Source: JBFWRI01 sp050248995 (GTDB taxonomy: Bacteria; Pseudomonadota; Alphaproteobacteria; JAIXQD01). From it: DNA of 64,000 nucleotides. Under the pieces are notes generated by a model that worked only from the letters and a program-made list of their open reading frames with translations, was not told the DNA's origin and searched no databases. Where the stretch lies: contig JBFWRI010000006.1 of the NCBI GenBank assembly GCA_050248995.1, forward strand, positions 1 through 64,000, in the 5' to 3' direction. How positions within the stretch are numbered: the stretch's first letter is position 1; each line of letters starts with the position of its first letter. The position numbers and the translations under genes are program-made. Positions 25,241 to 33,975 of this stretch are shown piece after piece.

Positions 25241-26632
25241 ATGGCCAAATCAAGCACCCGATATGTCTGCCAAGCTTGCGGCACCAGCCACTCTAAGTGG
25301 GTTGGCAAATGCGAAGGTTGCGCCGAATGGAACACGCTGGTTGAAGAACAGGTGGCCGTGGCTCCACCTAAATCAATAGGCGCCAGCAAGGGCGCTAAAG
25401 GTAAAGGGCTGACGTTTGCACCACTGATAGGTGGCGAGCCGCCCCCACCCCGCATTCTTTCCAACATCAATGAATTTGATCGTGTCACCGGCGGCGGGCT
25501 TGTTCCCGGCAGTGTGCTGCTGATTGGCGGCGATCCCGGTATCGGCAAATCAACACTGCTGCTGCAGGTTGTCGCCAAAGTCGCATCTAAAGTAAAATGC
25601 GCTTATGTGTCGGGCGAAGAAGCCCTAGACCAGGTGCGCCTGCGCGCCGAACGCCTTGGTTTAACGCAAGCACCGGTAGAGCTTGCCGCCAGCACCGATA
25701 TCCGCAGCATCGTCGCCAGTATGGAAGGCTCCGATGCGCCGAACCTGATTGTGATCGATTCCATCCAGACCATGTATGTGGATGTGTTGGATAGCGCACC
25801 CGGCACTGTGGCGCAGGTGCGCGCCGCAGCCCATGAGCTGATCCGGGCCGCCAAAAAACATAATATTACGGTGCTTATTGTCGGTCACGTCACCAAGGAA
25901 GGCACGCTGGCAGGCCCGCGCGTGCTGGAACACATGGTTGATACGGTCCTTTATTTTGAAGGCGAGCGTGGCCACCACTTCCGTATCCTGCGCGCCGTGA
26001 AAAACCGCTTCGGCCCGACCGATGAAATCGGCGTTTTTGAAATGCAGCAAGCAGGGTTGATGGAAGTTTCGAATCCATCAGCCCTGTTTCTCTCAGAACG
26101 TCAGGGCGATGTATCGGGCGCGGCAGTATTCGCCGGCATCGAAGGCACGCGCCCAGTGCTGGTTGAAATTCAGGCTCTCGTATCGCCCTCACCACTGGGC
26201 ACGCCGCGCCGCGCCGTTATCGGCTGGGATAGCGGGCGCCTTGCCATGATCATCGCCGTTCTGGAAGCTCGTGCGGGCATATCGATCGGCATGAATGATG
26301 TGTACCTGAATGTTGCAGGCGGCCTGAAGATATCCGAACCAGCCGCCGACCTTGCTGTTGCCGCCGCCCTGCTGTCATCGCTTTCTGGCACGCCCGTGCC
26401 GCGCGAAGCCGTGTTCTATGGTGAAATCGGCTTGTCGGGCGAAATCCGCACGGTCAGCCAGTCTGAACCGCGCCTAAAGGAAGCCGCCAAACTGGGCTTT
26501 GAACGCGCCTTTGTGCCCGAAGGCCGTAAAGGCACGAATATCAGCGCGGGGCTGAAGCTGAGCAGCTTAAAAACACTGGCCAACTTAGTACCGTATTTTG
26601 ATGTGGAAACCCGTAAAAAGAAGGCCGGATAG
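25241..26632 (+). CDS. radA: DNA repair protein RadA
   Basis: 463 residues. N-terminal zinc finger (CQACGTSHSKWVGKCEGC), Walker A GGDPGIGKSTLL, Walker B LIVIDSIQT, the RadA-specific KNRFG motif, and a C-terminal Lon-protease-like domain (NVAGGLKISEPAADLAVAAA). It promotes branch migration in recombination repair. Its start matches a leaderless promoter. Confidence 0.96.
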   Translation: MAKSSTRYVCQACGTSHSKWVGKCEGCAEWNTLVEEQVAVAPPKSIGASKGAKGKGLTFAPLIGGEPPPPRILSNINEFDRVTGGGLVPGSVLLIGGDPGIGKSTLLLQVVAKVASKVKCAYVSGEEALDQVRLRAERLGLTQAPVELAASTDIRSIVASMEGSDAPNLIVIDSIQTMYVDVLDSAPGTVAQVRAAAHELIRAAKKHNITVLIVGHVTKEGTLAGPRVLEHMVDTVLYFEGERGHHFRILRAVKNRFGPTDEIGVFEMQQAGLMEVSNPSALFLSERQGDVSGAAVFAGIEGTRPVLVEIQALVSPSPLGTPRRAVIGWDSGRLAMIIAVLEARAGISIGMNDVYLNVAGGLKISEPAADLAVAAALLSSLSGTPVPREAVFYGEIGLSGEIRTVSQSEPRLKEAAKLGFERAFVPEGRKGTNISAGLKLSSLKTLANLVPYFDVETRKKKAG

Positions 26633-26636
26633 GCGA

Positions 26637-26664
26637 TAGACACCGCCCCTGTTTTCGATAAAAT
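26637..26664 (+). promoter_or_regulatory. Promoter for leaderless cvpA
   Basis: TAGACA (26637-26642) and TAAAAT (26659-26664) with 16 bases between; the ATG at 26671 is at the predicted start. The -35 follows the radA stop directly. Confidence 0.5.
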
Positions 26665-26670
26665 CGCCCT

Positions 26671-27447
26671 ATGGAATCGTGGCCTGTAAATCCTGTTGAT
26701 GCGTTCGTTCTGGGCGCTGTTGTGCTGTCGGGCATTCTTGCCCTTATCCGTGGCCTTGTACGCGAAGTGCTGTCGCTGCTGTCGTGGGCGATTGCCATCG
26801 CCGCAGGCGTGAAGCTTGCCCCCTTCGGCAAATCGATGGGCCTTAGCATGACGGATAACGATACCATCGCTACAGCCATCGGCGGCTTCATCATCTTCTT
26901 CCTTGTCCTGTTGGTCCTGACAATTCTTAGTCACTACCTTGCCAAGGCCGTGCGCGAAAGCGCGCTGTCAACCGTTGACCGTTCGCTTGGATTTCTGTTC
27001 GGCGCCGCACGTGGTTTTCTTGTGGCTGTTCTGGTTTATCTTGGCGGCACCATGCTGTTTGCGGCCGATGAACAGCCCGCATGGCTGCAGGCCGCGCAAA
27101 CCGAGCCATCGCTCAGGGCTTCAGCCAACTGGATTCACAGCCTGATGCCCGAAGACATGCGCAAGGATCTTGATAAATCCCTCGGCACCGGCAAGGAAGC
27201 CATGAAAGAAGGCACACAGCAGATGGATACGCTGGAACGTCTGTCGCAGCCCGTTCCTTCAGCCAATCCGGAAGAAGCCGCCGTGGCCAAACCCGAATAT
27301 GACGATGCCACCAAGCAGAAGCTGGATGACCTGATCAACAAGAATGCTATCCAACCCCAGCAGGTCGATCCGATTCAGGTGCCGTTGTCCGGCAGTGGCC
27401 AGCAGCCAGTCCCAGCCGTGCCGCAGCAGCCTGCGCCACAACAATGA
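26671..27447 (+). CDS. cvpA: CvpA family inner-membrane protein
   Basis: 258 residues. Four hydrophobic helices in the first 130 residues (VDAFVLGAVVLSGILALIRG, FLVLLVLTILSHYLA, and others) match the CvpA/colicin V production family. The C-terminal 100 residues are hydrophilic, Pro/Gln-rich and probably disordered. In most proteobacteria cvpA precedes purF; here the next gene is a solute-binding protein, coupled by ATGA. Confidence 0.85.
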   Translation: MESWPVNPVDAFVLGAVVLSGILALIRGLVREVLSLLSWAIAIAAGVKLAPFGKSMGLSMTDNDTIATAIGGFIIFFLVLLVLTILSHYLAKAVRESALSTVDRSLGFLFGAARGFLVAVLVYLGGTMLFAADEQPAWLQAAQTEPSLRASANWIHSLMPEDMRKDLDKSLGTGKEAMKEGTQQMDTLERLSQPVPSANPEEAAVAKPEYDDATKQKLDDLINKNAIQPQQVDPIQVPLSGSGQQPVPAVPQQPAPQQ

Positions 27448-28304
27448 GGCTTCTCTCTTTCCTTCTCGCGTTTCTGATTGGCGCCGGCATTATTATTGGC
27501 GTTCAAAAATATCACGGCGGGTCGACGATAACGACGCCGGCAGCCACCAACACCCTGCAACGCGTCATTGATACCGGCGTGCTGCGCTGCGGATACTATG
27601 TCTTCGCCCCTTATGTTTATAAAGATGATGCCACGGGCAAGCTGTCGGGCCCGTCGGTTGATATCATGGAGCGCATTGCCGAAGACCTTGGCGTGAAAAT
27701 CGAATGGGCCGAAGAACAGTCGTTCGGCACATGGGCCACAGCCCTGCAGACGCGGCGCATCGATATGATGTGCGCGCCGCTGTGGACACTGACATCGATG
27801 GCCCGCGAAGTCGTGTTCAGCAGCCCTATCTTCTTTACCAAGGTCAACATGTATGTGCGCGAAGGCGATACACGCTTTGACGGTGACCTGAACAAGTTCA
27901 ATTCACCTGATGTCACGCTGTCGGTCATTGAAAACAACGTTACCATCGGCATGGCTAAACTGTATTTTCCGCTGGCCAAAACTACTGTCTTGCCGCCGTC
28001 ATCGAATTCCAGCCACACCGCCCTTGATGTTATTACTAACAAGGCTGATGCATTGTTCTGGGATTCTATTGAATTCATCCCGTATGAAAAATCAAACCCG
28101 GGTAAGCTGCGCAACGCAACAGAGGCCAACTTTGTGCGCGTCATGCCGCTGTCGTTCGGATTTACGCGCGGCGATGAACAGCTGGCCAACACCATCAACA
28201 CGGCGCTGCGCGAACTCGATTACAGTGGCTTCATTAAAACCACGCTGGCCAAATGGCTGCCCGCCGGTGCCTATAAACTGCCTGCCGCACCCTATGCCCA
28301 ATAA
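27444..28304 (+). CDS. Periplasmic amino-acid-type solute-binding protein (SBP family 3)
   Basis: 286 residues. An N-terminal hydrophobic segment (about 3-20) is a signal or anchor; no lipobox. The mature part has VIDTGVLRCGYYVFAPYVYKD and the DIMERIAEDLGVKIEW and RRIDMMCAPLW elements typical of polar amino-acid binding proteins. No permease or ATPase is next to it, so it may work with a distant transporter or as a receptor. Overlaps cvpA (ATGA); the next gene starts within its end. Confidence 0.8.
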   Translation: MRLLSFLLAFLIGAGIIIGVQKYHGGSTITTPAATNTLQRVIDTGVLRCGYYVFAPYVYKDDATGKLSGPSVDIMERIAEDLGVKIEWAEEQSFGTWATALQTRRIDMMCAPLWTLTSMAREVVFSSPIFFTKVNMYVREGDTRFDGDLNKFNSPDVTLSVIENNVTIGMAKLYFPLAKTTVLPPSSNSSHTALDVITNKADALFWDSIEFIPYEKSNPGKLRNATEANFVRVMPLSFGFTRGDEQLANTINTALRELDYSGFIKTTLAKWLPAGAYKLPAAPYAQ

Positions 28305-28974
28305 CGGCACGCCTAAAGTTGCGGTTATCACCGGCGCCTCGCGCGGCCTTGGCTTCGCACTGGCAAAACAGCTCGGCTTGGCTGGCGTGCAGGTTGTCGC
28401 CCTCGCCCGTACGGTTGGCGGCCTTGAAGAATTGGATGATGCAATCCAGAAGGCCGGTGGCCCGCGTGCCGCGCTGGTGCCGGTAGATCTAGCATCCGGG
28501 CACGACCAGCTGGACCGCCTTGGCGCCACGCTGCATGAGCGCTTTGGCAAGCTGGATATCTTTATTCACGCCGCCGCCATGCTTGGCACGCTCAGTCCCA
28601 TTACACATGCCGACCCGAATGAATTCCAGCGCGTGATGAACGTCAACGCCACATCGTGTTATCGCCTGTTCCGCAGCCTAGATGCCCTGCTGCGCGCAGC
28701 GAACGGCGCAAAGGTCATTACCATGGACTGCGATCTGGGCGACGATACAGTATCCTATTGGGGCCCCTTCCGCGCCAGCAAGGCGCTGCTGCAGACGATG
28801 ACGGAAACCTATGCTCGCGAAAGCGGCAACGGCGGCATTTCAGTGTTCAGCCATACACCCCAGCCGATGGCAACCAAGCTCCATGCCACCGCTTTTCCGG
28901 GAATTACATCTGAATTTCTGGCAACACCGGACGATGAAGCGTCGAATATTATTTCGACGTATAGCCTAGCGTAA
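28294..28974 (+). CDS. SDR-family protein lacking the usual catalytic residues
   Basis: 226 residues starting MPNNGTPKVAVITGASRGLG, a normal nucleotide loop (TGASRGLG). The YxxxK signature is replaced by Phe 159 with Lys 163 kept (GPFRASKALL), and Cys 146 sits where the Ser is expected, so the Ser and Tyr of the Ser-Tyr-Lys set are both absent. In alphaproteobacteria an SDR often follows purF near cvpA. It may bind NAD(P) without normal dehydrogenase activity. Its start overlaps the binding-protein gene and its end overlaps the convergent gene at 28949 by 26 bases. Confidence 0.8.
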   Translation: MPNNGTPKVAVITGASRGLGFALAKQLGLAGVQVVALARTVGGLEELDDAIQKAGGPRAALVPVDLASGHDQLDRLGATLHERFGKLDIFIHAAAMLGTLSPITHADPNEFQRVMNVNATSCYRLFRSLDALLRAANGAKVITMDCDLGDDTVSYWGPFRASKALLQTMTETYARESGNGGISVFSHTPQPMATKLHATAFPGITSEFLATPDDEASNIISTYSLA

Positions 28975-29377
28975 GCCCGGCTAGTATCCGCTTGGCATCA
29001 AGGGCTGGTTTGATGTATTTATCCCGCTCTTCCATCCAGTCCAGCTCGCGCGTGCTAATAATCTGCCCCGGCGGGAATGTGCCGTCAGCGTCCAGCGAAG
29101 GCACGCATTTCAGGTGCACAACCGGGCGCTCCAGTTCATCAAACAGGTTGTGGCGGCGAATAATGGCAGCGATCCGTCCCAGATAGGCTTCAGCCAAATC
29201 ACGCGGGTCTTCCCCATGATGGTCGGTGATGGCGGCAAACAGGGCATGTTTTTCAAGACCCAGATGCGGATTGGCAGCGTCCTGAAGCGCAATAATGATG
29301 GCCGGCGGCTGCTTGCCGTCGAAAGGAAGGCCTAACGCCCTCCGTTGCTGCTGATGCCACGTCAGGTCGTCACTCAT
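28949..29377 (-). CDS. Unknown soluble protein
   Basis: 142 residues from MSDDLTWHQQQRRALG; AGGGGT just before the ATG at 29377 decides this start over a longer frame to 29527. Not recognised. The middle has helical segments, the end a conserved-looking RELDWMEERDKYIKPALDAK. It converges with the SDR gene, overlapping by 26 bases. Confidence 0.6.
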   Translation of the reverse strand: MSDDLTWHQQQRRALGLPFDGKQPPAIIIALQDAANPHLGLEKHALFAAITDHHGEDPRDLAEAYLGRIAAIIRRHNLFDELERPVVHLKCVPSLDADGTFPPGQIISTRELDWMEERDKYIKPALDAKRILAGLTLGYTSK

Positions 29378-29505
29378 ACCCCTATTTTTGCCAAATAAGA
29401 GGTAAGATGAAGTTAATGCTCTAACCACCTGAAATCTAGAGCAAATAAATTGAGGCCATATGTTGGAAACTATTTCCTGCTGTATCACCTCTGACACATG
29501 TTTGT

Positions 29506-29511
29506 TACGAT
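29506..29511 (+). promoter_or_regulatory. -10 box placed for a leaderless start at 29518
   Basis: TACGAT ends six bases before the ATG; no Shine-Dalgarno. The -35 is unclear. Confidence 0.3.
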
Positions 29512-29517
29512 TAACTG

Positions 29518-30384
29518 ATGAGAACAAAAGTAAAATTCGGCGGCTTGGCCTTGGCGGCCTGGGCGGTTTTTGCGCCAGCTACAACGCGGGCACAGGCATT
29601 ACCGCAGGGCCTCACCGAGGAAAGCCTCGAACAGGTTATTGATCATCTTGTACAGCCTATACCCGATATCATTACAATTAGCGGACGCTGCGATATGCCC
29701 CGGGATGCGTTAGCCGAGCCTGCTTTTGTTCCCGATACACTCAGTGAACAGCGCCTTGCGACAGTTGATCACGCAAGATACAGCGATATCGAACCTTTGT
29801 TTTGTAGCCCGCCAAGCCACATGGCCAATCGTGAAGCGGGAATTGTGGTTTTTATCGACGGCCACGATGAACGTGTTGCGCGGCGCATGCGCCTTTACAC
29901 GCCCGGCTTCCAGCCCGATGTGGCCCATGTTCGCCAGATTCATATCTGGCATGAGACTGGGCATATGATGTTTGCTGGCTTTGACCCGGAAACCGTTCTT
30001 GTCTTTACGAACGACATGCGCGTTGGGTTCCGCATGGGCATTCCGCCCGTTCCCGCCTTTGTTGAGGCCTACCAACAGGAAGTCGCCGGCGATGCCTTTA
30101 TGAACTGCGCGGGCGCAGCGCATATGCGAGGGGATGACTGGGTCACTTACCAGACGACGCTTGACGCGTATTATAATTACCGCGTTGGCCGCGAAGAAGA
30201 CCTGGTACATGCAACCCATGGCTATCTGTCGCCCGCATTCCTGCAGAACCTGCGGTCCCAATGCAGCCAGATGAATCTGACGGGCGACGAAGCCGCCGAT
30301 AACGAACTTATTGCCCGGCAAACCGCCCGTGCACTGCTGCTGGGCCCGTGGCAGGCATTGCTGCAACCCCCGCAGGCAGGCTGA
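29518..30384 (+). CDS. Secreted HExxH protein, putative zinc metallopeptidase (pair member 1)
   Basis: 288 residues. A signal peptide (positive start, hydrophobic 8-20, cleavage near TRA-QA at 25-26). HETGH at 145-149 and, 39 residues on, Glu 188 in EVAGDAFMNC give an HExxH plus ExxxD layout as in gluzincins. Cysteines at 58, 96, 197 and one near the end probably form disulfides. The same pattern is found in the next gene. No known family is recognised. Inferred to act in the periplasm or outside the cell. Confidence 0.65.
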   Translation: MRTKVKFGGLALAAWAVFAPATTRAQALPQGLTEESLEQVIDHLVQPIPDIITISGRCDMPRDALAEPAFVPDTLSEQRLATVDHARYSDIEPLFCSPPSHMANREAGIVVFIDGHDERVARRMRLYTPGFQPDVAHVRQIHIWHETGHMMFAGFDPETVLVFTNDMRVGFRMGIPPVPAFVEAYQQEVAGDAFMNCAGAAHMRGDDWVTYQTTLDAYYNYRVGREEDLVHATHGYLSPAFLQNLRSQCSQMNLTGDEAADNELIARQTARALLLGPWQALLQPPQAG

Positions 30385-30455
30385 TTCAGAATGGATTACC
30401 TTTTTAAAGCTGCTAGGCTTGTTTATTCTTCAGATTCTATGGGCTTAGGATAATC

Positions 30456-31292
30456 ATGCGCCATGTTATTATCGCTTTCTGCGCCGCCACCGCTGCCATG
30501 TTCGGCACGCCTTCGGTGCGAGCGCAGGAATCCGCATCCGAGACCCCCGCAGCTGCCGCTGAAACACTGGCCCAACGTATGGTGCGCACAAACGTAAGGG
30601 TTATGGATATCGAAGGCACATGCCGCAGCCCTGGCGCCGGTCTGCCCGTGCGCTTTCGCAGCACAGACGAAAATAACTTCTTCCTGCAGCAAGTTTTTGG
30701 CGCAGACTATAACCCGATTTCAATCGTACTGTGCGAAAGTTGGCCGGCATCCAATATCACGCTTACCGATAGTATCGTCGCCAATATCGTCATCACAAAT
30801 ATGATGGATATCGCCATCGATCGGATCGTGCGGGCGAACCCCGGCGTCGAACTGGACCGTGACATCATCCGGCAGGCTATCCTGTCTCATGAAGACGTAC
30901 ACGCCTTTACCGCCCGCGATACCATGGCAATGCTGCTGTATGGCCGCACAGCACTGAGCGACAGCGAACAGCTTGTTGTAAACGGCTACCACGAGGCAAT
31001 GGGCGACGCCGGCATGAACTGCTTTATGGCTGCCAATGCGGCTGACAATGGCGAGGTCATCAACACCCATATGCTTGCGATGTACCAGCAACGCCGCAGC
31101 AACAGGGGCACACACAATACAACGGCTGTTCTGACGCCTGCATTCCTTGCGGAACTGCGCAGCACATGCGCTGTCCTTGATTTGCCCGAAGATCGCGTGG
31201 AAGCCTACAGGCTGGTGAACCTGACAACCGTGCGCGCCATGCTGCGTGACCCGTGGCAACACCTGTTGCAAAGGACAGCAGCGCCCACCTAG
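30456..31292 (+). CDS. Secreted HExxH protein, putative zinc metallopeptidase (pair member 2)
   Basis: 278 residues. Signal peptide with cleavage near VRA-QE (23-24). HEDVH at 145-149 occupies exactly the same position as in its neighbour, followed by Glu 180 in EAMGDAGMNC. Conserved cysteines at 56, 93 and 189, and a shared end motif (LTPAFLAELRSTC here, LSPAFLQNLRSQC there), show common descent. Overall identity is low. Substrate unknown. AGGATAAT before the ATG is a weak ribosome-binding site. Confidence 0.65.
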   Translation: MRHVIIAFCAATAAMFGTPSVRAQESASETPAAAAETLAQRMVRTNVRVMDIEGTCRSPGAGLPVRFRSTDENNFFLQQVFGADYNPISIVLCESWPASNITLTDSIVANIVITNMMDIAIDRIVRANPGVELDRDIIRQAILSHEDVHAFTARDTMAMLLYGRTALSDSEQLVVNGYHEAMGDAGMNCFMAANAADNGEVINTHMLAMYQQRRSNRGTHNTTAVLTPAFLAELRSTCAVLDLPEDRVEAYRLVNLTTVRAMLRDPWQHLLQRTAAPT

Positions 31293-31729
31293 ACCGGCTG
31301 CCACTCCATATACATGCTTTTGGTATCGCGGCTGGTTTCAGTAAAACCCTGCTTGATATAGAAGTCATACGCCGTGTTCATCAGCAACATAGAAAGACGC
31401 AGCGGTTTACCCGCTTCCGCCGCCTTGTCTTTCATAATCCGGATGAAAGCCGCACCGATACCCTGCCCGTGGAAATCTGGCTGAATAACCAACTCATTCA
31501 CAAACATGCAGCCAGACTTTTCTTCAAAAGAGACGTAACCGCAGGTCTGTCCTTTAAATTCCACCATCCAGTGCGGGCACGCATCCCACGCCTCGGTAAA
31601 AAAGCCATCCTGCTGTACTTCATCAAACGGACCGAACTGTTTTACAATCGTGTCGTAGTATGCTGTGTGATGCGCTTGGCGCGAGAATTCGCGGTCAGCT
31701 TCGGTGGCCGGGCGCAATGTAATGATCAT
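31289..31729 (-). CDS. GNAT family acetyltransferase
   Basis: 146 residues. The core QPDFHGQGIGAAFIRIMKDKA is the acetyl-CoA loop (Q/RxxGxG/A), preceded by the CGYVSFEEK and FVNELVIQ strands. Small stand-alone N-acetyltransferase; substrate unknown. Start overlaps the stop of the upstream gene (ATGA). Converges with the HExxH gene by four bases. Confidence 0.8.
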   Translation of the reverse strand: MIITLRPATEADREFSRQAHHTAYYDTIVKQFGPFDEVQQDGFFTEAWDACPHWMVEFKGQTCGYVSFEEKSGCMFVNELVIQPDFHGQGIGAAFIRIMKDKAAEAGKPLRLSMLLMNTAYDFYIKQGFTETSRDTKSMYMEWQPV

Positions 31730-32004
31730 TCTTCTTTTCCGGACGGCGGTAGTATTTCAACAAACTTTGGCTTTTCGGGTGGAGTGCTGTCAAGTTCGGT
31801 AGCCGTCGAATCCACGGTTACAGGCCCGCTTTCGTCGTGCGCCTGCTGGGCGGCCTGCAGCGTCAGGTAAAACCGCCAGGCGACATAACCACAGATGGCA
31901 GCAACCAAGCCGATAAATGCCAGGAATAAGGCGCCCATCAGCGCCGGAAAAAGAATGCACAGGCCGATAAATACAAGAAGCCCCAAGGGAACGTTAGTCG
32001 GCAT
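31726..32004 (-). CDS. Small membrane protein, unknown
   Basis: 92 residues. Two close hydrophobic segments (about 7-28 and 29-50) make a hairpin, followed by a Pro/Glu/Ser-rich hydrophilic tail. Overlaps the der stop and is coupled to the acetyltransferase, so der, this gene and the acetyltransferase form one transcript. Not recognised. Confidence 0.55.
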   Translation of the reverse strand: MPTNVPLGLLVFIGLCILFPALMGALFLAFIGLVAAICGYVAWRFYLTLQAAQQAHDESGPVTVDSTATELDSTPPEKPKFVEILPPSGKEE

Positions 32005-33373
32005 ACGGATTTTCGCTTTTCTTCAGTTGAAACCGTAGGGGCACGCCCGGCAGCTTCAGGTACTCGCGCATCGAATTCACCAGGTAACGGTGATAGCTGC
32101 CCGGCAGTTCGCCCGGCATATTGCACCACAAGGCGAATGTTGGCGGACGTGTCTTGATCTGTGTTGCATACTTCACTTTCAGGCGGCGGCCATTCACCAT
32201 GGGCGGTGGGTTCTTACTCAGCGCGCCCTTCAGCCAGCGCATCAGCGGCGCCGTTGAGATGCGCTTGTTCCACACTTCTTCCAGTTCCATGACAGCCTTC
32301 ATCAGCTGATCTGTTCCCTTGCCCTTCAGGGCCGACAGGTAAACCAGCGGGGCGGCCTTGGCCTGCGCAAGCGACGATTCGATGATGTCTTCGATTTTCT
32401 CTTTCTGCGCAGACTTTTCCTCGACAGCATCCCACTTGTTAATGGCGATCACAAGGCCCCGACCCTCTTCCAGCACATGTTGCCCGATCGTCAGATCCTG
32501 GCTTTCCAGCGGCTGCGTTGCATCCACCACCAGCACAACAATGTGCGCAAGACGAATCGTGCGCAGGCTTTCATTCACTGACATGTGTTCCAGCTTATCG
32601 GATATCTTGCCACGTTTACGCATACCCGCGGTGTCCACCAGTCGGATAGCCCGGCCTTTATATTCAAACGGCAGATGCACGGCATCGCGCGTCAATCCCG
32701 CTTCGGGGCCGACCAGCATACGGTCTTCGCCCAGCAGAGCATTCACCAGCGTGCTTTTACCCGCGTTCGGCCGGCCGACAATCGCCATGTGCAACGGCCG
32801 GTTGCGCCAGCTATCATCTGCCTCTTCGCCGTCCATATCATCATTGGCCGGTGGATTATCATCTGCCGGGTCATGGAAATGGTCTTCCAACAACGCTGCA
32901 ATATGGCGCTTCAGTTCGGCAACATTGTCATTGTGTGCAGCCGACACGGCGAACGGCTCATCATAGCCCAGTTGGTATGATTCATTCAGCCCGGCTTCAT
33001 AATTTTTTCCGTCGCATTTGTTGGCTACCAGTACGACCTGCTTTTCAAACTTGCGCAGCCACTTGGCATAATGGCGGTCCATCGGCGTCAACCCCTGCTG
33101 CGCATCAACGATGAACAGGATCAGATCCGCATCAATCACGGCTTTTTCGGTCTGCTCGCGCATGCGCTGGGTAATGCTGCCATCCTTGCCTTCTTCAAGG
33201 CCGGGCGTATCGACAAGGGTGAAGGTATTACCGTCTACCTCGATATCAACCGTCTTGCGGTCGCGGGTCAGGCCCGGCGTGTCGTCAACCAGCGCCAGCG
33301 CCTTCTTGGCGAGACGGTTGAAAAGAGTCGACTTCCCGACGTTCGGGCGTCCTATCAGGGCTACGGTTGGCAT
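31994..33373 (-). CDS. der: Ribosome-assembly GTPase Der (EngA)
   Basis: 459 residues with two GTPase domains in tandem (GRPNVGKSTLFN near the start and GRPNAGKSTLVN near 210), each with DxxG and NKxD motifs, and a C-terminal KH-like domain. Needed for 50S assembly. An acidic linker (DDNPPANDDMDGEEADD) separates the domains. In relatives der follows bamB; here a plus-strand gene lies between them. Confidence 0.96.
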   Translation of the reverse strand: MPTVALIGRPNVGKSTLFNRLAKKALALVDDTPGLTRDRKTVDIEVDGNTFTLVDTPGLEEGKDGSITQRMREQTEKAVIDADLILFIVDAQQGLTPMDRHYAKWLRKFEKQVVLVANKCDGKNYEAGLNESYQLGYDEPFAVSAAHNDNVAELKRHIAALLEDHFHDPADDNPPANDDMDGEEADDSWRNRPLHMAIVGRPNAGKSTLVNALLGEDRMLVGPEAGLTRDAVHLPFEYKGRAIRLVDTAGMRKRGKISDKLEHMSVNESLRTIRLAHIVVLVVDATQPLESQDLTIGQHVLEEGRGLVIAINKWDAVEEKSAQKEKIEDIIESSLAQAKAAPLVYLSALKGKGTDQLMKAVMELEEVWNKRISTAPLMRWLKGALSKNPPPMVNGRRLKVKYATQIKTRPPTFALWCNMPGELPGSYHRYLVNSMREYLKLPGVPLRFQLKKSENPYAD

Positions 33374-33462
33374 TGTGGGGCTGAAACTAATTAACTAATT
33401 GCCTCTTGTACAGAAGAACTGCTAGTTAATCCGCATAAACTCAATTTAAAAAGGCAAAAACA

Positions 33463-33960
33463 ATGGCAATTAACGATACTCTGGCAACATATGTACAGCA
33501 ATGCCTTGATGCAACATCTAACAAGATCCGCCCTAATGGCGATCCAATTTTTAATGCTTTTGATAAAGAACAAGGTGTCATTTCGTTCACGTGGAGCAAT
33601 ATCCCCTTTCAACTTCATCAGTACGCTAATCTTGGACGTGTGCTTGATGCCGGGTTATTGCACAATCTTGTCTGCTGGCCATCACTCGATGAAGGTGGGG
33701 ATAATGCAACAATCCTATACAATGATATCGGCTTTCGACTTGCTAACGACCAACCTGTCATCTTCATGCGCGATATAGCCCATATCGCCATCAGATTAGA
33801 ATCGATAAACGGTCGTGGCAAAGGCACAGCTAGTGGTGCTGATATTGCCAAGGTCCTGCTTGGCATGCATCTTCAAAAGGAAATCGCCGCTAATCCTTCA
33901 CCAGAGCAATCCGGCGGAATGATCCGTACAGTGCACCCTGCCCCGCCGAGTTTTGTTTAA
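33463..33960 (+). CDS. Unknown protein inserted between bamB and der
   Basis: 165 residues, no signal peptide, mixed helix and strand, not recognised. AAAAAGG lies ten bases before the ATG. It is on the opposite strand to its flanking genes, and its codons look less GC-rich than theirs (many AAT, ATT, CTT), which may point to separate ancestry. Confidence 0.6.
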   Translation: MAINDTLATYVQQCLDATSNKIRPNGDPIFNAFDKEQGVISFTWSNIPFQLHQYANLGRVLDAGLLHNLVCWPSLDEGGDNATILYNDIGFRLANDQPVIFMRDIAHIAIRLESINGRGKGTASGADIAKVLLGMHLQKEIAANPSPEQSGGMIRTVHPAPPSFV

Positions 33961-33975
33961 TACAGACGCTACCTG

